Source: an uncultured Erysipelotrichaceae bacterium | Lineage (GTDB): Bacteria; Bacillota_I; Bacilli_A; RF39; UBA660 | Assembly: GCA_902796215.1 (NCBI GenBank) | Contig: CADBNY010000106.1 | Span: 1-15,910, forward strand | Length of the DNA stretch: 15,910 nucleotides | Direction of reading: 5' to 3' | Part shown: positions 6,989 through 13,561 of the stretch, one piece after another | Numbering within the stretch: position 1 is the first letter of the stretch | Layout of the letters: every line of letters starts with the position of its first letter | Translations under genes and position numbers: made by a program | Notes under the pieces: generated by a model | Told to the model about the DNA's origin: nothing | Database searches by the model: none | Seen by the model: only the letters and a program-made list of their open reading frames with translations

Positions 6989-7651
6989 ATGATAGGAAAT
7001 AAATGGGATATCTTATTAAAAGAGGAATATCAAAAAGATTATTTTAAAAAACTAATAGAATTTTTAAAAGTAGAATATAAAAGTAAAACAATTTATCCAA
7101 AACAAAATGAAATATTTAATGCATTTCGTTATACTGATTTTGATAATTGCAAAGTTGTTATTTTAGGACAGGATCCCTACCATGGACCAAATCAAGCTGA
7201 AGGCTTATCCTTTTCTGTAAAAAACGAAGTTTTAAAACCACCGTCACTACAGAACATTTTTAAGGAACTAGAAAGTGACTTAAAAATACAGTTTCCAAAA
7301 CATAATTCATTAAAACCATGGGCACAACAAGGAGTTTTACTTCTAAATGCTGTTCTAACAGTAGAAGAACATAAACCAACATCTCATAAAGATAAAGGAT
7401 GGGAAAACTTTACAGATAATATTATTAAAATAATAAATAAAAAAGAAACCCCAGTAGTCTTTATATTATGGGGATCATATGCAAAAAATAAAAAAGAATT
7501 AATTACAAACCCAAAGCACCTTATTATTGAATCTGCGCACCCTTCTCCATTTTCAGCACGAAATGGCTTTTTTGGAAGTAAACCGTTCTCAAGAACAAAT
7601 GAATTTCTAAAGAAAAATAACATAAAGGAAATAGATTGGAGAATTGAATAA
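6989..7651 (+). CDS. ung: uracil-DNA glycosylase, family 1
   Basis: Removes uracil from DNA to start base-excision repair. The water-activating motif is GQDPYHGP with D62. Other family-1 landmarks are 'GLSFSV', 'PPSLQNIFKEL', 'LLLNAVLTVEEHKPTSH' (uracil-binding Asn and surroundings), 'FILWG' and the DNA-intercalating loop 'HPSPFSARNGFFG' with catalytic H184. The length of 220 aa is normal. AGGAGG at 6978-6983 overlaps the rlmH stop and lies 5 nt before the ATG. Its stop overlaps the next gene's ATG by one base. Confidence 0.97.
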   Translation: MIGNKWDILLKEEYQKDYFKKLIEFLKVEYKSKTIYPKQNEIFNAFRYTDFDNCKVVILGQDPYHGPNQAEGLSFSVKNEVLKPPSLQNIFKELESDLKIQFPKHNSLKPWAQQGVLLLNAVLTVEEHKPTSHKDKGWENFTDNIIKIINKKETPVVFILWGSYAKNKKELITNPKHLIIESAHPSPFSARNGFFGSKPFSRTNEFLKKNNIKEIDWRIE

Positions 7652-8406
7652 TGGGAAAGTTAAAAAATCTTTTCACCAAATATTATATGACATTTTGTGT
7701 TTATGCTTTAATTGGTTGGTTATATGAAGTATTATGGTTACGTTTTGTTGTACCACCACATAAATGGGTAAATAGAGGAGTATTAATAGGCCCATTTCTA
7801 CCAATATATGGTTTTGGAATATTAATTCTTCTACTATTTTTAGATAAATTTATGAAAAAAAAACATCCTGTAGAAAACAAAGTATATACTAGTATATCTA
7901 TAATTACAATAATAACTTTTCTCTATACGACAATAATAGAATATACAACTATTCCAAAGATTCTAAATATTATGGATTATTTAAAAAATTATGGTTTACT
8001 TCTAATAGTAATAAATATAATATCAATTATTTTAATAAATTTATTTATTACAAAAACAAAATCAAAAAAAGTAAAGAATATGGATACAACAACAATCTTA
8101 GTATTTCTACTAATTTGGATAATCACAACAGTGATAGAATACGTATCACACTTTGCTATTGATAAATTAACAGGAAAGCTGCTTTGGAATTACACAAATG
8201 ATTTTCTAAATATAAATTCTAGAGTAAACTGGGATGCATCACGTAACTTTGCTATAGGAGGAACAGTGCTTTTATACACTGTTCAACCATTACTAGAAAA
8301 AATATTAATAAAATTAAAAGAAAAGCAAAAATTATTAATAACGCTAGTAATAGGAATACCAATGATCTTAGATTTTATCTTTCATGTATTTTTTAAAATA
8401 ATATAA
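7651..8406 (+). CDS. CmpB-like polytopic membrane protein (PF06541-type, putative ABC transporter)
   Basis: Polytopic membrane protein of the family annotated as 'putative ABC-transporter type IV' (CmpB-like). That name comes from family annotation; the transported substrate and even the transport role are not established. About seven hydrophobic segments are visible (roughly 13-30, 48-66, 80-100, 112-132, 147-166, 200-218, 228-250). Conserved features include E26 in 'GWLYEV', 'VNRGVLIGPFLPIYGFG' (40-56), 'TTVIEYVSHF' and the extracytoplasmic 'LWNYTNDFLNINSRVNWDASRN'. Its ATG overlaps the ung stop by one base, with GGAG at 7638-7641 as SD. It is the last gene before the terminator at 8410-8438. 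No ATPase partner is present in the window. Confidence 0.82.
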   Translation: MGKLKNLFTKYYMTFCVYALIGWLYEVLWLRFVVPPHKWVNRGVLIGPFLPIYGFGILILLLFLDKFMKKKHPVENKVYTSISIITIITFLYTTIIEYTTIPKILNIMDYLKNYGLLLIVINIISIILINLFITKTKSKKVKNMDTTTILVFLLIWIITTVIEYVSHFAIDKLTGKLLWNYTNDFLNINSRVNWDASRNFAIGGTVLLYTVQPLLEKILIKLKEKQKLLITLVIGIPMILDFIFHVFFKII

Positions 8407-8409
8407 ATC

Positions 8410-8438
8410 AATTCACAAAAACTGTGGATTTTTTTTTT
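8410..8438 (+). terminator. Rho-independent terminator of the nine-gene operon
   Basis: AATTCACA (8410-8417) pairs with TGTGGATT (8423-8430), with one G-T wobble and a 5-nt loop, followed by eight more T. It shares CTGTGGATTTTT and its hairpin layout with the terminator at 9509-9535. Confidence 0.8.
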
Positions 8439-8443
8439 CTAGT

Positions 8444-8452
8444 TGCTATAAT
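8444..8452 (+). promoter_or_regulatory. extended -10 promoter (TGCTATAAT)
   Basis: TGC directly followed by a perfect TATAAT at 8447-8452; no good -35 is seen. A start near 8459 would leave a leader of only about 10 nt, placing AGGTGA (8459-8464) at the very 5' end of the mRNA before the ATG at 8469. Confidence 0.6.
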
Positions 8453-8468
8453 AAAAATAGGTGAGACT

Positions 8469-9509
8469 ATGAAAAAGAAAATATTATTAATAATGCTACC
8501 AGTATTCATTATAGGAATACTATCAGTAATATTGATAGTAAATCACAAAGAAAAAGAACCACCTAAAAATATAACACCATCAAAAGAAAATAAAGAAAAA
8601 AAACATTGTACTCCAATTACAGGAGGTAGCTTTAATTTAATATTTAATACTAACAGTGATAAAACAATTGAAAATATGACTATATGTATAGCTTGTGCCC
8701 CAGATACTTATAAAGACTTACCACAAGCCGAAAAGGAAGAATATATCTTTGAAGGTTGGTATTACGATAAAGAATTAACAAAGAAAGTAGAAGTAACCAA
8801 TACTAAAGACATTCAACCAATCCCGATAGAAGATGAAAAGTGTACAACGGGATATGAGGATATAAATCTATATGCAAATTATACAAAAATAGAAAAAAAG
8901 ATTGAAGAAACACCGGTTATTCAATCCAAAACTATCCAAACTCAACCTGAAAATAATAATCAAATTGAAACACCACCACAAATAGAAGAACAACCATCAC
9001 AAGAACCGGTATTATATCCAACGAACTTTAAAAGACCACCAGCAAGAGTAAGTGTTGCAACTGAAGGTGGATTATTCAATTGGAATAACAATTATCCTAT
9101 AACTAGCCGTATTTATCTTTTTGTTTATGGAAGCTCTGTAATAACAGCTTTATCAAATGGAGAATTATTAGCTAAGTTTTTTTTAGAAAACAATAGTGGT
9201 GGAATAATAATTACGAATGAACATCTTTATAATAGGGATATAAATAAGATAGAAAACTATATAATAGTTTATGTAGATTCTAATAATACCAACCTAAATA
9301 TTTATGATTCTTTTACCTCTGGACAAGTAATATCAACTGTGCATTATTATCCAAACCAAACAACAAGATATTATATTTATGTATATAAAGATAATGAAAA
9401 TCAAATAAAAGAAAAAATATTAAATTGCCAAAATGACTATAGTTGCGTTAAATATATGCTCACCTCAGCAAATTATAACAGAATAAATCCCATGAATTTA
9501 ATGGAATAA
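8469..9509 (+). CDS. membrane-anchored InlB-repeat-like surface protein with six cysteines
   Basis: Predicted extracytoplasmic protein of unknown function. The ATG at 8469 is chosen because AGGTGA lies 5 nt upstream and the protein then begins with MKKK and a TM or signal segment (about 5-24); the frame's upstream extension would run into the terminator. Residues about 50-140 resemble a single InlB B-repeat/Listeria-Bacteroides repeat: 'FNLIFNTNSD', 'YIFEGWYYDKELTKKV' (92-107), 'NLYANY'. It is bounded by C47 and C125 and contains a CIAC pair (C73, C76), unusual for this repeat. A Pro/Gln/Glu-rich linker (about 147-190) leads to a Tyr/Asn-rich beta-like C-terminal domain of about 150 aa with a further 'CQNDYSC' pair that I do not recognise. 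There is no LPXTG sorting signal, so the N-terminal helix is the likely anchor. Adhesion or surface binding is inference only. Confidence 0.8.
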   Translation: MKKKILLIMLPVFIIGILSVILIVNHKEKEPPKNITPSKENKEKKHCTPITGGSFNLIFNTNSDKTIENMTICIACAPDTYKDLPQAEKEEYIFEGWYYDKELTKKVEVTNTKDIQPIPIEDEKCTTGYEDINLYANYTKIEKKIEETPVIQSKTIQTQPENNNQIETPPQIEEQPSQEPVLYPTNFKRPPARVSVATEGGLFNWNNNYPITSRIYLFVYGSSVITALSNGELLAKFFLENNSGGIIITNEHLYNRDINKIENYIIVYVDSNNTNLNIYDSFTSGQVISTVHYYPNQTTRYYIYVYKDNENQIKEKILNCQNDYSCVKYMLTSANYNRINPMNLME

Positions 9510-9535
9510 AAAATCCACAATTTCTGTGGATTTTT
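9509..9535. terminator. bidirectional terminator between convergent genes
   Basis: An 11-bp perfect stem (9509-9519 with 9525-9535, core TCCACA/TGTGGA) around ATTTC, with A and T runs on its two flanks so it can work on both strands. It overlaps the stop codons of both neighbours: TAA at 9507-9509 on plus and at 9536-9534 on minus. Confidence 0.8.
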
Positions 9536-10532
9536 AGTTTGTTTTTTGAGCTTGAACAGCAGTAATTGCAACGACACCAACAATATCATCTGAAGAACAA
9601 CCACGACTTAAGTCATTAATAGGAGAAGCAATACCTTGAGTAATAGGACCATAAGCTTCAGCTTTAGCAAGCCTTTGAACAAGTTTATATCCTATATTTC
9701 CTGCATCTAAATCAGGAAATATTAAAACATTAGCACATCCTGCCACTAAACTTTCAGGAGCTTTCATTCGAGCTATTTCAGGAACAATAGCAGCATCTAA
9801 CTGTAATTCCCCATCAATTTTACATTGTGGATAATTTTTTTTAGCTATTTTAACAGCTTGAACAACTTTTGAAACATCATCATGATTAGCACTTCCCTTA
9901 GTAGAATGAGAAAGCATTGCTACTTTTGCCTCTTTTTCTAATAAAAATTGAAAACTTTCAGCACTACAACCAGCAATAGCAGCTAGTTTATCACTATCAG
10001 GATTTTGCTCTAATCCACAATCAGCAAATAAGAATACTCCATTTTCACCATATTTACAGTCAGGAACCACCATTAAAAAGAAAGAAGATACAAGTGGAAA
10101 ATTAGGTGCTGTTTTTATAATTTGCAAAGCGGGTCTTAAAGTATTAGCAGAAGAATGACAAGCTCCAGAAACAATACCATCAGCATATCCCATCTTAACT
10201 AGCATGCAAGCAAAATACATATAATCTTCTAGTACTAATTTTTTAGCATCTTCATAAGTCATCCCCTTATGTTTTCGAAGAGCAACAAACTCTTGAATCA
10301 ATCCTTCTGTTAATTCAGAAGTCAAAGGATCAATAATTTGAGCTTCTGCAATATCATAACCTTTGGAAATATCTATAATATCTTGCTCGTTCCCAATTAA
10401 AATTAAATCAGCTAAATCTTCTTTTATAATTTTATCAGCTGCCTGAATTACTCGAATATCCATTGTCTCAGGAAGAATAATTCTCTTTTTATTCTTTTTA
10501 GCACGCATTTTTATATAATGTATAAAGTTCAT
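9534..10532 (-). CDS. pta: phosphate acetyltransferase
   Basis: Interconverts acetyl-CoA and acetyl phosphate (with CoA and phosphate); with acetate kinase it yields ATP from acetyl-CoA. The 332-aa length matches the short, single-domain Pta of Firmicutes. Family landmarks are 'KKRIILPETMDIRVIQAA' at the N-terminus, 'GYADGIVSGACHSSANTLRPALQIIKT', 'FFLMVVPDCKYGENGVFLFADCGLEQNPDSDKLAAIA', 'VAMLSHSTKGSA', 'DGELQLDAAIVPEIA' and 'ANVLIFPDLDAGNIGYKL'. The start is ATG at 10532, with AGGAG about 8 nt upstream. It lies 11 nt downstream of the LemA-like gene and probably shares its promoter. No ackA is in the window, so acetate kinase must be encoded elsewhere if the pathway is complete. Confidence 0.97.
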   Translation of the reverse strand: MNFIHYIKMRAKKNKKRIILPETMDIRVIQAADKIIKEDLADLILIGNEQDIIDISKGYDIAEAQIIDPLTSELTEGLIQEFVALRKHKGMTYEDAKKLVLEDYMYFACMLVKMGYADGIVSGACHSSANTLRPALQIIKTAPNFPLVSSFFLMVVPDCKYGENGVFLFADCGLEQNPDSDKLAAIAGCSAESFQFLLEKEAKVAMLSHSTKGSANHDDVSKVVQAVKIAKKNYPQCKIDGELQLDAAIVPEIARMKAPESLVAGCANVLIFPDLDAGNIGYKLVQRLAKAEAYGPITQGIASPINDLSRGCSSDDIVGVVAITAVQAQKTN

Positions 10533-10543
10533 ATGACATTCTC

Positions 10544-11074
10544 CTAATTATTATTCAATATTTCAAAAATTTCCCTTTTTTCATTATTATAAAATTCCTT
10601 CTTATGATATCTCTTAAAAATAGCAACAATTCTAGAAGGAAAAGAAACAACTAATTGATTAAATTCAACAACAGTATCATTATAAAACTTTATAGCTCCA
10701 ATAATGTTTTCTTCATTAGAATTTAAATCTTCTAAAATATTAATTAAAGAATCACTTTTTAATAATTTTTCATTTTCATCCAATATCTTAAATAATTCAT
10801 TATAATTTTTCTTTAAAGAATCATGCATTTCAAAATTATTACTATCTTCAGATATTTCATCAATAGAATTCATAAAAGTCTTTAACTTTAATTCTTTCTT
10901 AATAATCGGTCTAGTACGATTTAATAACTCTTTCTTCTTTTGCAAATACAAATCAATATCTTCTTCAGCCTTATCAATTTTTATAATAGCAAGTTGAAAT
11001 TTATTATTATAAATAACACATATCGTTAGGAAAAGAAAAAAGAAAACAACAATTCCTAAAATAATTTCTAACAT
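10544..11074 (-). CDS. LemA-like membrane-anchored helical protein
   Basis: Small membrane protein with one N-terminal TM helix (about 3-22) and a long helical cytoplasmic or extracytoplasmic bundle. It matches the LemA family layout: after the TM comes 'IYNNKFQLAIIKIDKAEEDIDLYLQKKKELL', the counterpart of the family's YN...A...ID..L..R..L stretch, and near the C-terminus 'IKFYNDTVVEFNQLVVSFPSRIVA', the conserved YN..V..YN.....FP...A signature. The length of 176 aa is typical. LemA function is not well defined. AGGAGG lies 5 nt upstream of the ATG at 11074. It has its own promoter (11123-11095) and is followed by pta after 11 nt. Confidence 0.82.
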   Translation of the reverse strand: MLEIILGIVVFFFLFLTICVIYNNKFQLAIIKIDKAEEDIDLYLQKKKELLNRTRPIIKKELKLKTFMNSIDEISEDSNNFEMHDSLKKNYNELFKILDENEKLLKSDSLINILEDLNSNEENIIGAIKFYNDTVVEFNQLVVSFPSRIVAIFKRYHKKEFYNNEKREIFEILNNN

Positions 11075-11094
11075 ATGTACCTCCTACTATCTAA

Positions 11095-11123
11095 ATTATA
11101 ACAAATAAAATAGAGGAATACAA
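11095..11123 (-). promoter_or_regulatory. promoter of the lemA-like/pta unit
   Basis: On the minus strand TTGTAT (11123-11118), a 17-nt spacer and a perfect TATAAT (11100-11095), the latter preceded by TGT so that it is also an extended -10. The predicted start is near 11088, directly upstream of AGGAGG. Confidence 0.65.
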
Positions 11124-11155
11124 TAAAAGAAAAAGAAGCTAGTTCAAAGAACTAG
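11122..11155 (-). terminator. terminator downstream of the PBP gene
   Basis: On the minus strand CTAGTTC (11155-11149) and GAACTAG (11145-11139) form a 7-bp stem with a 3-nt loop, followed by the T-rich CTTCTTTTTCTTTT. The 3' arm contains the PBP stop codon. The T tract abuts the -35 of the next promoter. Confidence 0.65.
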
Positions 11156-13106
11156 TTTCTATTTCGTCAAAAGTAGGATCGGTTTCCTTTGGTTCAGTTC
11201 CTTTTAAAAAATAAACTAGTTTTGTATTTTTTGAAGAATCTGCTAAAGGTTTTCCAGAAATTGGTTCTACTAACATTCCAACAACATTTTTAGGTTTTTC
11301 ATACCAACCATCATCTTCTTCCAAATCTTTTTCTATATTTTCAACAGTTTTATACCAAATGTTTTGGGCATACTTATAATCACTAGAATTTAAGTTGTCA
11401 TTATTATCATGTCCAACCCAAATAGCACAAACCAAATTTTTATTAAAACCAATATCCCAATTATCACTATCTGTAGTTCCACTTTTTAACCCATATTTAT
11501 GATTTAATTTAGCAGATAAACTAATTGCTGTTGGATAATTATAGTCAACATATAAAGGATCATAAGTAGACGTAAGTAAATTGTTTAAAATAAATACAAG
11601 ACTTGGATTTAAAACCAGTTCTTTTTCTTCTTTAGCTTCGTATAAAACATTACCACTACCATCTACTACTTTTTTAATAAAATGAGGAGTAACTTTATAT
11701 CCTAAATTAGCAAAAGAAGAATATCCGGCCGCCATATGTAAAATATTAATTTCATTTGTTCCCAAAGGAAGAGAAGGAATTCCTTCTAATTTTTCTGTAA
11801 TACCTACCCTTTTTGCTATGTTAATCAAGGCATCATAACCTAAAAATAAATGTGTTTTAACAGCATAAATATTTTCACTATAAGCAATAGCTGTCGCCAT
11901 AGAAATAGGTTTATGTCCATACTTATTATTATAATTATTAGGAGAATAAACTTTATCATTTTCAATAGGAAAAGAAGTTTGTTCACTTAAAAATGCCGAA
12001 CTAGCAGTAAAACCATTTTCCAAAGCAGCATAGTATAAAAATGGTTTCATAGTAGAACCAACCTGTCTTGAAGAAGAAATAGCTCTATTATAAGAAGATT
12101 TATTATAATCCCTACCCCCAATTAAAGCCATAACACCACCAGTATTTGGATTCATAATAACACCAGCTGTTTCTAAAGAAGAATTATCCCCAAAAGATTC
12201 AGTGACTTGCTCTTCAAAAATAGCTTGCATATCATAATGTAAAGTAGTATAAATTTTAAGACCTTTTACATCACTATAATTATCAGGAATACTATCAATT
12301 GTCTTTAATTCATTTAAAACAGCATCTTGAAAATAGTTAATACTAGATAAAGATGAAGAATTTTCTTTCCCAATAAAAGTTAGTTCTTCATTTATTGCCT
12401 TATTTTTTTCCTTCTTAGTAATAATACCATTTTTTACTAAGTTATTAAGAATTAATTTTTGTCTTTTTTTAGCTTCCTCATAATGATTTAGAGGAGAATA
12501 ATTACTAGGAGCTTTTGGAATAGCTGCTAATAAAGAAGCTTCAGCAAGGGATAAATCTTTTGCATCTTTACCAAAATAATATTGACTAGCATTTCCAATT
12601 CCATATTGACCATGACCATAATTAATTGTATTTAAATATCCTTCTAATATTTCTTTTTTGCTATAATTAGCTTCAATTCTTAGAGTATACCAAGCTTCAT
12701 TCCATTTTCTTTTAAAAGTTTTATCAAAATCTAAAAACAAATTTTTAGCATACTGTTGAGTAATAGTAGAAGCTCCTTGATTAATATGATGATTTAAAAA
12801 ATTAGTAATCATAGCTTTACCAATTCTTAAAAAATCAAAACCAAAATGCTTATAAAAATTCTTATCTTCAGTATAAATAGTAGCATCTATTAGATTTTTA
12901 CTAATCTCATCTAACTCTACCCATTCTTTAGATTCACTCCCTTTAAAAAATACTTCATCATTAGAATCATACAAAACAATATTATTAGCACTATTAATCA
13001 TAATTTTAGGAGAAAACTTAACATACAAAAAACAAACCCCAATTCCAATAAAAGATACTACTAAGAAAATAATAAACAATTTCAAAAAAAAATTTACAAA
13101 TTTCAT
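11139..13106 (-). CDS. bifunctional class A penicillin-binding protein (PBP1A family)
   Basis: Polymerises lipid II glycan (GT51) and cross-links peptides (transpeptidase) at the outer membrane face. One N-terminal TM helix (about 8-29). The GT51 domain has catalytic E80 in 'EDKNFYKHFG', 'QGASTITQQYAKNLFL', 'RKWNEAWYTLRIE', 'KKEILEGYLNTINYGHGQYGI' and 'LAEASLLAAIPKAPS'. The transpeptidase domain has the acyl-serine S351 in S-T-M-K354, S410-E-N412, and K541-S-G543 in place of the more common KTG (KSG occurs in the family). The C-terminus 'EPISGKPLADSS' is typical and is followed by an acidic tail. The length of 655 aa is normal. ATG 13106 follows GGGAGG by about 6 nt. The gene is transcribed divergently from the YwiB-like gene, with 104 nt between them. 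Confidence 0.95.
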   Translation of the reverse strand: MKFVNFFLKLFIIFLVVSFIGIGVCFLYVKFSPKIMINSANNIVLYDSNDEVFFKGSESKEWVELDEISKNLIDATIYTEDKNFYKHFGFDFLRIGKAMITNFLNHHINQGASTITQQYAKNLFLDFDKTFKRKWNEAWYTLRIEANYSKKEILEGYLNTINYGHGQYGIGNASQYYFGKDAKDLSLAEASLLAAIPKAPSNYSPLNHYEEAKKRQKLILNNLVKNGIITKKEKNKAINEELTFIGKENSSSLSSINYFQDAVLNELKTIDSIPDNYSDVKGLKIYTTLHYDMQAIFEEQVTESFGDNSSLETAGVIMNPNTGGVMALIGGRDYNKSSYNRAISSSRQVGSTMKPFLYYAALENGFTASSAFLSEQTSFPIENDKVYSPNNYNNKYGHKPISMATAIAYSENIYAVKTHLFLGYDALINIAKRVGITEKLEGIPSLPLGTNEINILHMAAGYSSFANLGYKVTPHFIKKVVDGSGNVLYEAKEEKELVLNPSLVFILNNLLTSTYDPLYVDYNYPTAISLSAKLNHKYGLKSGTTDSDNWDIGFNKNLVCAIWVGHDNNDNLNSSDYKYAQNIWYKTVENIEKDLEEDDGWYEKPKNVVGMLVEPISGKPLADSSKNTKLVYFLKGTEPKETDPTFDEIETSSLN

Positions 13107-13174
13107 AAAAGGCCTCCCTCACTATTAGTATTGAAAAAATAAAGTAAAAATATGTATTAAAAATAATAATATTA

Positions 13175-13183
13175 TGCTATAAT
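13175..13183 (+). promoter_or_regulatory. extended -10 promoter for the ywiB-like/argS operon
   Basis: TGC followed by perfect TATAAT (13178-13183), the same 9-mer as at 8444-8452. The predicted start is near 13190, a leader of about 20 nt before the ATG at 13211. It lies in the 104-nt divergent spacer; a promoter for the PBP gene must also be here but no strong match is visible. Confidence 0.6.
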
Positions 13184-13210
13184 GACAATAAATTTGAAGT
13201 AGGTGGCATT

Positions 13211-13561
13211 ATGTCAAAAATAAAGATTAGGATATTAATAGAAAATGGGAAAGAAAAACGACGATGGGAAACAACTGCAATTTATCAAGATAAAATTTTA
13301 AAATATCAAGAAGAAGATAAAACAAAAGTAATTTTAAATTTAAAAGACTATTCTTTAACAAGAGAAAATAATGAAATGAAAATGAGTTACTTATTTCAAA
13401 AAAATAAAGAAACAATTGGAACAATAAAAATAAAGGAATATTATAAGAGTTTAGATATAAAAATAAAAACAATAAAATTAGAAAGAAAGAACAATAATAT
13501 AGAAATTAAATATATAGTAGAAAATGAAGAATTTCTATATAAAATAGAGGAAATAAAATGA
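13211..13561 (+). CDS. YwiB/DUF1934-like small beta-barrel protein
   Basis: Cytoplasmic protein of 116 aa with no TM segment, built of alternating charged and hydrophobic strands ('KIKIRILIEN', 'KVILNLKDYSLTREN', 'TIGTIKIKEYYKSLDIKIKTIKL', 'NIEIKYIVENEEFLYKIEE'), consistent with the calycin-like barrel of the YwiB/DUF1934 family. Sequence similarity alone is weak; the assignment rests largely on size, predicted beta pattern and its position immediately upstream of argS, where ywiB-type genes occur in Firmicutes. The function is unknown. AGGTGG at 13201-13206 precedes the ATG. The stop TGA overlaps the argS start (ATGA). Confidence 0.72.
   Translation: MSKIKIRILIENGKEKRRWETTAIYQDKILKYQEEDKTKVILNLKDYSLTRENNEMKMSYLFQKNKETIGTIKIKEYYKSLDIKIKTIKLERKNNNIEIKYIVENEEFLYKIEEIK

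Noticed and set aside
9514..9530. TGTGGATT sequences resembling DnaA boxes (also at 8423-8430)
   Set aside because: Only two copies, each inside a clear terminator hairpin, differing from the TGTGGATAA consensus, with no AT-rich unwinding region or dnaA/dnaN nearby despite dnaB and rplI being present.
13107..13210. Riboswitch, T-box or attenuator before the ywiB-like/argS operon
   Set aside because: Only about 20 nt lie between the predicted start and the ATG, too short for a T-box or riboswitch, and no terminator hairpin is present there.
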